Shown here: one piece after another, positions 10,887 to 22,884 of the stretch
Layout: every line of letters begins with the position of its first letter
How positions within the stretch are numbered: position 1 is the first letter of the stretch
Assembly (NCBI GenBank): GCA_036346275.1
Contig: CM070722.1
Location: 26,311,336 to 26,375,335, forward strand
Reading direction: 5' to 3'
DNA length: 64,000 nucleotides
DNA from: Otatea glauca
Lineage: Eukaryota; Streptophyta; Magnoliopsida; Poales; Poaceae
Program-made: the position numbers and the translations under genes
Notes under the pieces: generated by a model
Databases searched by the model: none
What the model was told of the DNA's origin: nothing
The model's input: only the letters and a program-made list of their open reading frames with translations

Positions 10887-12757
10887 TAAATCGGTTTCCA
10901 GAATAAAAATAAATCTGTTAATTTCGAATTTCTGATTTTCTGATTTTAGTATTTATTTCAAACTTCAAAAGGCTATATCTTTTGCAATTTAACTCGGATT
11001 TGAGTGATTCCAATTTCTAAAAATTTGTAAAATTGAGATCTATTTAATGGTGAATTTTAATTGATTTTTGGAGTTCATTTGCTCTCTGTTTTGGTATTTA
11101 TTTGCTTTTCTTCTTCGGTACGCGTAGACGTTGAATTGTGTGACGCTTCGGAGGAAGATCCAGCAAATCAAGAGCAATCTTCAGATCAAGATCAGGACCT
11201 ATTCCAAGGCAAGTTGTGCTTTGATCATGTTGAACCCATGTTTATAAAATTGCTATATTTGTTTTACCCTATTGCATATGTTTCAAATATACAATTGTTT
11301 CAAATTAGGTTGGGCTTAGCTAATATACCAGATTGATCTATACCCTACCTTGTCATTGTATGCCATGATCCATTGTCACCCTAGATTGGTTAAATATAGT
11401 TGGTTAATAATTATAATCAACATTGGAGGTTTAGACCGTATTAGTTGCTTAGCCTTGCCACGTCATCACATGTGTCAGAATCATTGATAATTAATCTTGA
11501 TTAATGGAATATGGAACAATGTTATGAACTTGTGTGTCATGTGGGATCACACGATGAGATTGAGTTGTTGTGGCGAGTCATGTCACGCAACGATGTTGAA
11601 TTGTTGATGGCACGTGGTGCTTGGTTATCAACGGGGTGATGATAACTTAGATTGAGGCAAGTGGCAAGGGGCGAGGAGGCCAAGGTGGGCCCGATGGGCA
11701 GATGGTATGTGGATGTCTTGCCTTGATCACTCTAAGGACTTAACCTTGCAAGCCTTTGACCTGAGTCTATCGTGCAACCACATGTCTGGTATGGGCCAGC
11801 CTAGCTGAGTAATTTGCAATGTCTTGATTTTGGTACTATCGTGGTCGGTGTGAGTTCCCGAGTTATGGTGTAATTCACATGGCGCAAGAGGGGGGCCCTG
11901 GTTATGGTTTTCAGACCCACCAGTGTTGAAACCTTAGCGGGTAGTATCCGGTTAAGCCAGAGCATTGTAAAGGCTTTGTTATAATCACTCGCCTTGGTGG
12001 TGTTTGGTTGTATCACGTGGGTAAAGTGCATAACCTCTGCAGAGTGTGAAACTATTCTGATAGCCGTGCTTTCATGTATTGAGCAATGCTCGGAAATTAC
12101 AGTTAAGGGTTAGCTTAATTAATTGGACAACATGGTTGGGATGGCGGAATGCCATATGGAAGATGAAATTTGACTTAGGATTGGAAACTTGATTTACTTG
12201 AGAAATATTGAACTTATTTACTATTGTTATTTGTTTTACATTCTTTACAATCTATTTATTATATATGTTCATAAATGCTGCTTATTGCAAAATAGCCATG
12301 ATAGCCTATCCATTGGAATAAGCCTTACATATAGATACATAGAATTGCATTCTGTGCACAACTTGTTGAGTGCTTTAAGTACTCACCCTTGCCAAACAAC
12401 AATAATCAACAGTTGAGGAATCTACACCTGTGTTGGAAGATGAAGTCCAGGAAGACACGAGTCATTAGGGTCCGAGCCTTGTCGGTTGCCTGTGGTGAAC
12501 TGATGAGCTATCTACGTTTCTACTTTCCGCTGCTTAATTACTAGTTTATATTCTCAGTCTTGCCCTGCGTGGCTTAATAATGTAAGTTGGTCATAAGATC
12601 ATACCTTTAGTTATATCAATGAATGAACTATTATTCTGTTATCGTTGAGTATGATGTGATATGTACCAATGTTGAGCTGTGTGCACTAGCGTTGATCCTG
12701 GGACTAGTGCGGTAAATATAGTGGGTTCGAATCAGTGGATTCGGGTCCTTACAGAGG

Positions 12758-12769
12758 TGGTATCAGAGC
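12758..12769 (+). promoter_or_regulatory. Primer binding site of E1 (initiator Met tRNA)
   Basis: TGGTATCAGAGC starts four bases after the 5' LTR end (TTACA at 12753), fixing the boundary and strand. Confidence 0.92.
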
Positions 12770-12966
12770 ATACTGACTGTAGGTCTTGGCCCTAGATAGT
12801 ATGGAGGTGTCTTGTGTGTGTCCAAACTATTTTCTAAAAGAAAATCTAAACTTGACTAATAAAACACTCTCAACTCATCTCATTCTCTACTTCTCGCCTT
12901 TGCTGAATTTACCCGTTTTACTTGCCGTTTTGGGTGGAGAACTTATTCAAAGTTCTTGTGGAGCAG

Positions 12967-13713
12967 ATGCCGATTGTTCCGACCTTCGAGGAGTCAGCTG
13001 GCGGCTACGCCATGGAGCTGTGGAGAGTACTTCAGACGTTGGGAGGCTTCTACCGTCCGCTTTACCGAGGAGGCAGCTGGTCAGTTAATGGTGTACACCG
13101 AGGATTTATTTGCAAGCTGATTATCTACGCTCGGGAGAACGAGGAAGCTAGCAGGCCAATCAACATCTCTGTCAGAAGATTCTCGTACGAGGTTGCCATT
13201 CAGGAGGTCGGCCGACTTGCTCTTCGTCGTGTCTGCCGCGACTATGCCGACGAGCTTCACGACTCAGTGTTCCGCCTTCACCCAGACGTTCAAGCATGCC
13301 GATGCCGACGGATCGTGGAGAACGAGTGTGCATCGCGTACACCTTGCGAGTTCGCCCTTGCCGGGAGGATCATATGAGAGATACTACTCAGAGCCGGGCG
13401 TATGCACGAGGCACTCAGAGTGGCAGAGCAGGAGCTTGAGGTGACCCGTGCTTTAGCCATCAGGATGATCACTGAGCTGGGAGAGGCCCTAGAGGCGGTC
13501 GAGGACGAGCTGGAGCGCGTGACTCGAGAAGTTCAGGAGCCAGCAGAGGAGTCCGAGGAGGATCCAGAGGAGCGAGAGTGGGAGCCAGAGGGGAGTGCAG
13601 ACCCTGTTGTTGCAGAGGACCCAGTAGTAGGTCACCAGGATAGGTTCGCTCCTATGCCCGCTCATCCGCCGGTGTATGCGCGGATCGATCTCACCGTGGT
13701 GGTGGATGAGTGA
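12967..13713 (+). pseudogene. Extra ORF upstream of gag in E1 (function unknown)
   Basis: An open frame lies between the primer site and gag. I place the start at ATG 12967, the first in-frame ATG; the upstream frame stays open. The N-terminal ~135 residues look globular (motifs MELWRVLQTLGGFYRP, RRFSYEVAIQEV, RRVCRDYADELHDSVFRLHP, TPCEFALAGRII). A TGA at 13375-13377 interrupts the frame. It then continues in the same frame as an acidic tail (VEDELERVTREVQEP, Glu/Asp/Pro-rich) to 13711-13713. The homologous ORF in E2 (52116-52848, minus) has the same layout and the same TGA position. It is not gag: gag begins 280 bp downstream. I know of no assigned function; a structural or regulatory accessory protein is possible. 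Confidence 0.6.
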
Positions 13714-13992
13714 GTGTCAGCCTTGGAGCTATGTTGAGACTCGAGTGTGAGTCGCGTCTTTAAGTTAGTCTTTACCTTTCTAGTTGACGTTAAGGTTTCG
13801 TGTTTAGTTTGCTTCTTTGTAATGCTGAGTGTGCAGTATGGGTTGCAAAGCTTATAGGCTTAACTAAGCGGCCATACCAAGAATAATAAAGAATTATTTC
13901 AGTTTGGGTATAATCTATCTCCCCGCTTTAGAAATTCTTGCTTCTTATCTATGCTACATCTACCTTCCCTAAACCTAAGAGGCAATCATCAG

Positions 13993-15264
13993 ATGGTGAA
14001 TACTCGAGGGAACAACGGAGCTTCAGGAAGTGGATCGCGCTGAACAACAACACCAACAGCAGAGGCAGCCCTCAACCACCGCCAAGTGGACATGCGAGAA
14101 TGGGAGCGTTTCTTGCAACAAGCAGACTCAACTAATGCAGACTATGATGCGGAGAGATGCAGATGACCAACGCAGAACAAAAACAACAACCACAGAGCTC
14201 GAACAACCATGGTGGACCCCGACCTCCTCAAAGCTATCGATTTTATGAGGACTAGGCCACCAACTTTTTCAGAAATGTGAACCCTTTGGAAGCCGATGGT
14301 AGCTTAGGACAATTGAGAAGAAGCTGCACATCACTCGGTGTGAGGGCAATGAGAAGGTGCTCTACGCCTCATCAACTGGAAGGAACCGCCGCAGAATGGT
14401 GGGAGAATTATCGTGCGCCATGGAGCCCCACAAGAGATCACCAGGAGGAGTTTACTAATGCTTTCCGCCATATCATGTCCCGAGGGAATGATGGACCTTA
14501 AGAAGGAAGCGTTCGGGCTCTGAAACAAGGAGGCCAACCAAGGGCGAATACCGAATAAATTTACTCGCTTAGCTCGCTATGCCCTCAAGACGTGGCGACA
14601 GATAAAGCTAGGCGCCTCGTTTCATGAAGGGACTCAATTCAGATCGCAGTGGACCGATCACCCACAATTTTCCGCACTTTCGGAACTAGTCAATAAAGCT
14701 TTGATCCTGGAAGATAAGCGCAAAGAGCTGGGTGAGAACCGTAAGCGCTTAATGACTAATCAGGGTGGACGTCCAAACCATCTACGTTTGAGGATGTCAC
14801 CACAGCAATTTGCTAGATTCCAACCACCAGCCGTGAACAAGACATCAACCCCTACACCTCGCCCTGCCAATCAAAATTTTCAAACACCAGCACAGGGCAA
14901 CAATGCGCCAGGAGGGAATCAACAGTCAGCCGTGAAAAGATGCTATACATGCAATGAGCCAGGGCACTTTTCTAATAGGTGTCCACAGAAGGGAGGCATC
15001 ACGCCAGTTCGTTTCAACTTGGGAACAACACCTGCCAAATCACCAGCCTCAGGAGGAAATCGTGCGCCAGGTCAAGCTGGAGCAACCCCGCAATCAACAG
15101 TGCGTGGAAGGATCAACCACATCACCGCTGATGGAGCTCAGGAGGCTACGGGCGTCGTCTTGGGTAAGTTTACGTCAACTCAAGACTGCACACTTTCTTT
15201 TTTGTTTGATTCGAGCTTCGCATTTGTTTGTTTCTCAAAGTTTTACAACCAAGAATGGATTTAA
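13993..15264 (+). pseudogene. gag of element E1, broken
   Basis: Starts at ATG 13993 (MVNTRGNNGASGSG), the same start as E2 gag at 51837. Frameshifts occur soon after, near 14030-14110. Readable capsid segments include EGTAAEWWENY (about 14380-14412). The part 14701-15264 is open and carries the linker, the Pro/Gln/Asn-rich region and one CCHC zinc knuckle (CYTCNEPGHFSNRC, about 14941-14982). Capsid and nucleocapsid of a Ty3/Gypsy element; not functional here. Confidence 0.8.
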
Positions 15265-15269
15265 AGTGG

Positions 15270-18200
15270 TGAATCTTAAGTGTGTGCTCTTAGTCCAAGC
15301 CCCAGGATCTGAGCTTAGATCTAGCCTTGGGTGTTTGGGAGCTAAGTTGCTTATGGATGGGATAGAATTCTAGCTAATCTTATCTTGATAGATCGCAATC
15401 CCTAGACGTCATCCTTGGAATGGATTGGCTGTTTAAGCATAAGGCCGTTTTGGATTGTGGCCGACGGATCGTGACTTTGGAATGCCCTAGTGGCAAGAAA
15501 GTAGAGTTTCAAGCGACTGCAGTTCGCGATGGGCAGTTAGTGGTCAACAGTGTGAAAGCCATCAGCATGGAAGATGTGCCAGTATCCAGAGAATACCCGG
15601 ATGTGTTTCCAGAAGATTTGCCAGGACTACCGCCAGACCGCGATATCGAGTTTGTTATTGAATTAGCACCAGGGACAGCACCGATATCAAAGAGACCATA
15701 TCGGATGCCTACTGACGAGTTAGTGGAAATGAAGAAGCAGATTGAGGAACTGCAAGAGAAAGGCTTCATTAGATAAGTTCATCACCATGGGGAGCCCCGA
15801 TTTTGTTTGTTCGTAAAAAGGACGGAAGTCTTAGAATGTGCATCGATTATCGTGCACTGAATGAAGTAACGATCAAGAATAAGTATCCGTTGCCCAGGAT
15901 CGATGACTTATTTGATCAATTAAGAGGAGCTGGAGTTTTCTCCAAGATAGATCTTCGTTCGGGATACCATCAGTTGAAGATCCGAGCGGAGGATGTGCCT
16001 AAGACTGCATTTTCTACGCGATATGGACATTATGAGTTCACAGTCATGTCATTTGGATTGACTAATGCCCCGGCATATTTTATGAACATGATGAATAAGG
16101 TTTTCATGGAATATTTGGATAAGTTTGTTGTAGTCTTCATAGACGATATCTTGGTTTACTCGAAGACAGAGGAAGAGCATGCGAAACATCTCGAATGGTT
16201 TTAGAGAGGTCATGAGAACATCGACTATATGCTAAGTTTAGCAAGTGTGAATTTTGGAAGGAGAAAGTTGAATTTTTGGTCATGTAATGACTACTAAAGG
16301 AGTAGCAGTTGACCCAAGCAAAGTGGACGCAGATGTTGCATTAGGAGCAACCAAAGTCATTACCTGATCCATAGTTTTCTGGGAATGGCGGGATATTACC
16401 GTCGGTTCATAGAGGGATTCTCAACGATTGCTAAACCCCTTACGCAGTTGTTAAAGAAAGAAAAGAAGTTTGTATGGATCCCAGAGTGCGAGAAAAGCTT
16501 TATGGAATTAAAGAAGCGTTTAACAACAGCCCCCGTATTAGTGTTGCCAGATGTGCAGAATGGATTTGATATTTATTGCGATGCTTCAAAGCAAGGCTTG
16601 GGGTGCGTGTTAATGCAGGAGGGCAAAGTTGTTGCTTATGCGTCGAGACAGTTAAGACCGCATGAAGTGAATTACCCAACGCATGATTTGGAATTAGCTG
16701 TCGTAGTGCATGCTTTAAAGATATGGCGTCATTATCTCATAGGAAATAGATGTGAGATATATACAGACCATAAGAGCCTGAAATACATATTCACTCAAGC
16801 AGATCTGAATATGAGACAGTGAAGGTGGCTAGAGCTAATTAAGGATTATAATGTGGGAATCCATTATCATCCCGGAAAAGCCAATGTGGTGGCAGATGCT
16901 CTAAGTCGAAAGAGCCATAGCGCAAATACATTGACAATGGAGGATCAACCAGAATTATGCAAGGAATTTCAGAAACTAAGGTTGGAGGTCGTTCCGCAAG
17001 GAATGGTAGCTGCACTGGAAGTGAGGCCAACACTGGAGGATCAGATTAGTGAAGGCCAGAAAGATGATGATAAAATTTCTAAGATCAAGGCTAAAAAGGA
17101 AGAAGGCCTAGCCGCAGATTTCACTCTGGATGAGCAAGGAACCATGTTTTTCAAAGGCCGAATTTGCGTGCCGGATAAAAAGGAACTGAAACAATTGATT
17201 CTTGAGGAAGCTCACGATTCTAAATACTCGATTCATCCAGGAAGTGCCAAGATGTACCAGGATTTGAAAGAGAGATTTTGGTGGCCTAACATGAAGTGTG
17301 AAGTAGCTGAGCATGTTGCTTTATGCGACGTATGTCAGAGAGTAAAAGCCATGCATCAAAGACCTCTTTTGTTTGCACCGTAGTTGAAAATTCGGAATGG
17401 AAGTGGGAGGAAATCGAATGGACTTTATCACGGTTTACCAAAAACTCGAGAGGGTACGATTCCATTTGGGTTATTGTGGATCGTCTAACCAAGGTCGCCC
17501 ATTTTATCCCAGTAAAGATCACTTACTCCGGAGATCGCTTAGCAGAGTTGTACATGTCAAGGATTGTATGCTTGCATGGAGTGCCCAAGAAGATTGTGTC
17601 GCATGAGAGGACCCAATTTACCTCGAGATTTTGGAATAAGTTGCACGGGCCATGGGAACTCGTCTAAATTTTAGTACAGCGTATCACCCGCAGACAGATG
17701 GTCAGACTGAAAGAGTAAATCAGATTTTAGAGGATATGTTGAGAGCTTGTGCTTTAGCTTATACTGCGACATGGGATAAGTGTTTGCCATATGCGGAATT
17801 TAGTTACAACAATAGCTATCAAGCTAGCTTGCAGATGTCACCATTTGAAGCATTGTATGGACGTGCTTGTCGTACTCCGTTGAATTGGAACGAAACAGGA
17901 GAACGTTTGGTGTTTAGGCCAGATATTCTTGAAGAAGCAGAAAGCCAAGTTGCAATGATCAGAGAGAGGTTGAAGATAGCACAGTCAAGACAGAAAAGCT
18001 ACGCAGACAACCGTCGTCGAGATTTGAGTTTTGAACCAGAAGATCATGTGTATCTCAGGGTTACCCCTCTTAAGGGCGTTAAAAGATTTCATGTTAAAGG
18101 GAAGCTTGCACCAAGATATGTCGGTCCGTTCAAGGTTCTGAGCCGTCGAGGAGAGGTAGCTTATCAGTTAGAATTGCCTCAGTCCTTGGCAGGAGTGCAT

Positions 18201-18444
18201 GATGTATTCCATGTGTCGCAGCTTAAGAAGTGTCTCAGAGTGCCAACAGAGCAAACCCCGTTGGATGCAATAGAACGCAAGAAGATTTGACTTACAAAGA
18301 GCAACCGGTCGAATTTTGGATGTTATGGAGCGCAAGACCGAAACAAGTCTATTCGCTTTGCGAGTTCAATGGAGCAATCATTCAAAGTGAAGCCACATGG
18401 GAGCGAGAAGAAGATTTGAAGTCGAATTCCGAACCTATTCTCTA
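15270..18444 (+). pseudogene. pol of element E1: protease, RT, RNase H, integrase, chromodomain; broken
   Basis: Protease: the D-S-G active-site region near 15190-15260 is frameshifted; the C-terminal protease motif ILGMDWL is at about 15413-15433. RT: 15660-16204 is mostly open, broken at 15773, with the catalytic VFIDDILVYS at about 16132-16163. Frameshifts occur at about 16200-16385. RNase H: 16385-16822 (FDIYCDASKQGLG). The zinc-binding and core integrase runs 16853-18290 with breaks at 17381-17400 and near 17650. The Glu-bearing QTDGQTERVNQ lies at about 17690-17722. The C-terminal chromodomain-like segment (SEATWEREEDL) is frameshifted at 18290. Compare the open E2 frame at 47359-50544. 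Confidence 0.85.
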
Positions 18445-18484
18445 GCTAGCCCCGAATCTCGCCGAGATTACATTAAGGGAGGTT

Positions 18485-21400
18485 TGTAACATCCCAAAAT
18501 TTGGTTTAATTAAGTTTTTATTACTTAAAAGTGCATTTGTGATTTTCTGGAATTTCTAGATTTAATTGAATTAATTCCTATTTCAAGTTTATTGTTTTTT
18601 ATTTAAATCTATTCAAATCTGTGCAAAGTTAAAATAAAGTTTTGCCAAAAATATTTTAGTTGAGTCCAGAATGTCTCAAAGTATTTCTGAGATTTTTCTT
18701 GGATTTTTCCTGATTATTTTATTGCCTAAAACAAATTAAATGAATTTCTGGAATTATTTTAAATGAAAAACCTTTTGAAAAACCTACGAGCGATAATGGG
18801 CTCGGCCGTGTCTTTGTCTTGGCGCTGTGGCCCGAAGAAGCGCGGCCCATTTAGCCCATCTCGGGTAAACCCTAGGGCGATTGAATCTGCGCCGTTGGAT
18901 CAAGATCGAGCGGGTGAGATCAAGTCGTACCGGTTCGGGGCTCAGGAGAATCTTCGCCGTTGGAAAGAATCGTGGGCGGCTAAGATCTGATCTTGGCTGC
19001 GAGATCGTAACCGTTGGGGCGTGATCGAACGGCTGAGGGTTGTCGTCTCCGATGCGAACTCGGAGTCCGCCGTCGACACGACTTCGCGCTGCCGGAAAAC
19101 CTAGGGTTCCATTTTTAGCGCGTTGCCGAGGCTATAAAGGAGGGGTAGCGCCGAGGTTCATCCGTGTCGCCGCATCTTTTGGTCGGTAAGGTTTCGCGAG
19201 CCGCCGTCACGCACGCGCAGGAGCTCGCGGAGTTGGAAGCGCAGGGCGCCTCGGTTTTCGCTCCGTTTCTTCGCCGCGTTGGGTCTCCGCCGCCGTTGGA
19301 GCCATCTTGGGTTCGCGGACCACGCCGCGAAACTAGCGTCTTGTCGCCGAGTCACGCCGAAACACCGCCGCTTTGGTCTTCGTCTTCAAGTCCGGTAAGA
19401 CCTCGCCGTCGCTTAGCCATCGTCGGGTTCGGAAGCTTTGAGCCGTTGGATTAGATCTGTTGGCTGGTGCGTTGCCACGTTGTGCGTGAACGCTGACCGT
19501 CCGATCATGTTTCTGCGGGTCAGATCGAGCCGCACGTGGGACCAATCAGATCGCAACGCGTGTCGGGCGTGGGTGCCGAGGCGCCGTGGACCGAGTTCAC
19601 CGTGGACTCGCGCTGCGTTGTAGACCCAGTCTATGCACCGAGACACGCGTCGCCGTTTGATTGGCTGGCGCCAGGGCTGATGTCAGCGGGATGTCATGCT
19701 GACGTCATAAATCGGTTTTCAGAATAAAAATAAATCTGTTAATTTCGAATTTCTGATTTTCTGGTTTTAGTATTTATTTCAAACTTCAAAAGGCTATATC
19801 TTTTGCAATTTAACTCGGATTTGAGTGATTCCAATTTCTAAAAATTTGTAAAATTGAGATCTATTTAATGGTGAATTTTAATTGATTTTTGGAGTTCATT
19901 TGATCTCTTTTTTGGTATTTATTTTCTTTTCTTCTTCGGTACGCGTAGACGTTGAATTGTGTGACGCTTCGGAGGAAGATCCAGCAAATCAAGAGCAATC
20001 TTCAGATCAAGATCAGGACCTATTCCAAGGCAAGTTGTGCTTTGATCATGTTGAACCCATGTTTATAAAATTGCTATATTTGTTTTACCCTATTGCATAT
20101 GTTTCAAATATACAATTGTTTCAAATTAGATTGGGCTTAGCTAATATACCAGATTGATCTATACCCTACCTTGTCATTGTATGCCATGATCCATTGTCAC
20201 CCTAGATTGGTTAAATATAGTTGGTTAATAATTATAATCAACATTGGAGGTTTAGACCGTATTAGTTGCTTAGCCTTGCCACGTCATCACATGTGTCAGA
20301 ATCATTGATAATTAATCTTGATTAATGGAATATGGAACAATGTTATGAACTTGTGTGTCATGTGGGATCACACGATGAGATTGAGTTGTTGTGGCGAGTC
20401 ATGTCACGCATAGCGATGTTGAATTGTTGATGGCACGTGGTGCTTGGTAATCAACGGGGTGATGATAACTTAGATTGAGGCAAGTGGCAAGGGGCGAGGA
20501 GGCCAAGGTGGGCCCGATGGGCAGATGGTATGTGGATGTCTTGCCTTGATCACTCTAAGGACTTAACCTTGCAAGCCTTTGACCTGAGTCTATCGTGCAA
20601 CCACATGTCTGGTATGGGCCAGCCTAGCAGAGTAATTTGCAATGTCTTGATTTTGGTACTATCGTGGTCGGTGTGAGTTCCCGAGTTATGGTGTAATTCA
20701 CATGGCGCAAGAGGGGGCCCCGGTTATGGTTTCGGACCCACCGATGTTGAAACCTTAGCGGGTAGTATCCGGTTAAGCGAGCATTGTAAAGGCTTTGTTA
20801 TAATCACTCGCCTTGGTGGTGTTTGGTTGTATCGCGTGGGTAAAGTGCATAACCTCTGCAGAGTGTGAAACTATTCGGATAGCCGTGCTCGCGGTATTGA
20901 GCAATGCTCGGGAATTACAGTTAAGGGTTAGCTTAATTAATTGGACAACATGGATGGGATGGCGGAATGCCATATGGAAGATGAAATTTGACTTAGGATT
21001 GGAAACTTGATTTACTTGAGAAATATTGAACTTATTTACTATTGTTATTTGTTTTACATTCTTTACGATCTAATTATTATATATGTTCATAAATGCTGCT
21101 TATTGCAAAATAGCCATGGTAGCCTATCCATTGGAATAAGCCTTACATATAGATACATAGAATTGCATTCTGTGCACAACTTGTTGAGTGCTTTAAGTAC
21201 TCACCCTTGCCAAACAACAATAATCAACAGTTGAGGAATCTACACCTGTTGGAAGATGAAGTCCAGAAGACACGAGTCATTAGGGTCCGAGCCTTGTCGG
21301 TTGCACTGTGGTGAACTGATGAGCTATCTACGTTTCTACTTTCCATTGCTTAATTACTAGTTTATATTCTCGGTCTTGCCTGCGTGGCTTAATAATGTAA

Positions 21401-21568
21401 GTTGGTCATAAGATCATACCTTTAGTTATATCAATGAATGAACTATTATTCTGTTATCATTGAGTATGATGTGATATGTACCAATGTTGAGCTGTGTGCA
21501 CTAGCGTTGATCCTGGGACTAGTGTGGTAAACACAGTGGGTTCGAATCAGTGGATTCGGGTCCTTACA
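18485..21568 (+). repeat. 3' LTR of element E1 (3084 bp)
   Basis: Begins TGTAACATCC directly after the polypurine tract (about 18474-18484) and ends CCTTACA, followed by the GGTTG target duplication. It carries the TATA box at about 19132-19138, the TGACGTCA octamer at 19700-19707 and the coding-like block near 19948-20034. Confidence 0.93.
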
Positions 21569-22884
21569 GGTTGAGGGTCTTGACTTTGAGGAGACCTTTG
21601 CCCCTGTAGCTAGACTAGAGGCTATTAGGATCCTGCTTGCATTCTCTGCATCCCAGGGCTTCAAGCTCTATCAAATGGATGTCAAGAGTGCATTCCTCAA
21701 TGGCTATATTGAGGAAGTGGTTTATATCAAACAACCTCCAGGATTCGAGAACCCCAAGTTTCCGAGTCATGTATACAAGCTCTCCAAAGCTTTGTATGGA
21801 CTCAAACAGGCCACCAGAGCATGGTATGAGAGGGTCAAGTCTTATCTTCTCAGCTATGACTTCAAAATGGGCATAGTAGACAAAACTTTGTTCATCAAAC
21901 ACCATGAGTCTCATTTTCTTCTTGTCCAGATTTATGTGGACAATATCATTTTTGGTGGCTCATCTCATTCGCTTGTGTCTCAGTTTTCTGAGGTGATGAG
22001 CACAGAGTTTGAGATGAGTATGATGGGCGAGTGAGCTACTTTCTTTGCATCCAAATCAAGCAGACTCGGGAGGGTACTTTCTTGCATCAAGGCAAGTATA
22101 CCCGTGACCTCCTGAGGCACTTCGATATGTCTGATGGGAAGCGAGTGATGACTCCTATGGCCACCACTGCTGTCCTCGAGCCCGATGAGGATGGTGAGCC
22201 TGCTGATCAAAAGGAGTTTTGGAGCATGATCGGCTCCCTCTTGTACCTCACTGCTTCGAGGCCGGACATACATTTCGTTGTGTGTCTGTGCGCTCGATTT
22301 CAAGCATCTCCTCGCGCCTCTCACCGCCAGACGGTCAAGCGCATCTTCAGGTACCTTCGTGCTACCACTGATTATGGTATTTGGTACTCTTCGTCTTCTT
22401 GTCTATCTCTTAGAGCCTTTTCTGATGTCGACTTTGCTGGCTGTAGGATAGATAGGAAGAGCACTTCTGGCACTTGCCAATTCATTGGCACTTCTCTTGT
22501 TTCTTGGTCATCTAGAAAGCAATCTGGGGTTGCATAGTCCACCGCTGAGGCCGAGTATGTTGTGCAGCCAGTTGCTGTAGCCAGATGCTCTGGATGAGAT
22601 CGACCTTACGGGACTATGGGTTAGAGATAGAGAGTGTGCCACTTTTCTGTGACAACACTTCAGCTATTTGCATTGCTAAAAACCCAGTGCAACATTCCCG
22701 GACCAAACACATTGATATTAGATATCACTTCCTTAGAGACCATATGGAGAAGAGAGATATCGCGCTTCAGTTCGTAGAGAGTGACCTTCAATTAGCCGAT
22801 ATCTTCACCAAGCCTTTGGATAGCTCCAGATTCGTTGCCTTGAGGAGTGAGCTTCGAGTCATGAGCCCTTACGGCCTTTCGTGA
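21569..22884 (+). pseudogene. Reverse transcriptase (C-terminal part) and RNase H of element D, broken
   Basis: Continues the RT interrupted at 9650, starting in VEGLDFEETFAPVARLEA. The open stretch 21675-22034 includes the palm motif QIYVDNIIF (about 21927-21953). The usual YVDD is YVDN here, which alone would abolish polymerase activity. A stop follows at 22032-22034. RT connection and RNase H continue in shifted frames (22031-22537, then 22585-22884), with SWSSRKQSGVA before a stop at 22535-22537 and the C-terminal motif CDNTSAICIAKNP at about 22651-22689. The frame ends at 22882-22884. Confidence 0.85.

Larger units (their letters stand above)
9651..12753 (+). repeat. 5' LTR of element E1 (3103 bp)
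   Basis: Contains an A/T-rich first 320 bp, a GC-rich promoter zone (about 9970-10890) with TATA box, one TGACGTCA octamer, a conserved coding-like block (about 11127-11213), and an A/T-rich 3' half. It is near-identical to 18485-21568 apart from small indels, such as a 12-bp difference near 9718, and a few dozen substitutions. Confidence 0.93.
9651..21568 (+). mobile_element. Element E1: Tekay/Del-type Ty3/Gypsy chromovirus (full length, decayed)
   Basis: LTRs of 3103 bp (9651-12753) and 3084 bp (18485-21568) begin TGTAACATCC and end CCTTACA. The target duplication GGTTG (9646-9650 and 21569-21573) is exact. The initiator-Met primer site is at 12758-12769 and the polypurine tract at about 18474-18484. 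The interior holds an extra pre-gag ORF, gag with one CCHC, and pol in the Gypsy order protease-RT-RNase H-integrase, ending in a chromodomain-like segment. Long LTRs, an iMet primer and a C-terminal chromodomain fit the Tekay/Del clade. Many stops and frameshifts make it non-autonomous. It sits inside the RT of element D and is close kin of E2. Confidence 0.93.

Noticed and set aside
13402..13713. Independent acidic small protein upstream of gag in E1
   Set aside because: It is in the same frame as 12967-13377 and separated only by one TGA, so I treat it as the tail of the pre-gag ORF.
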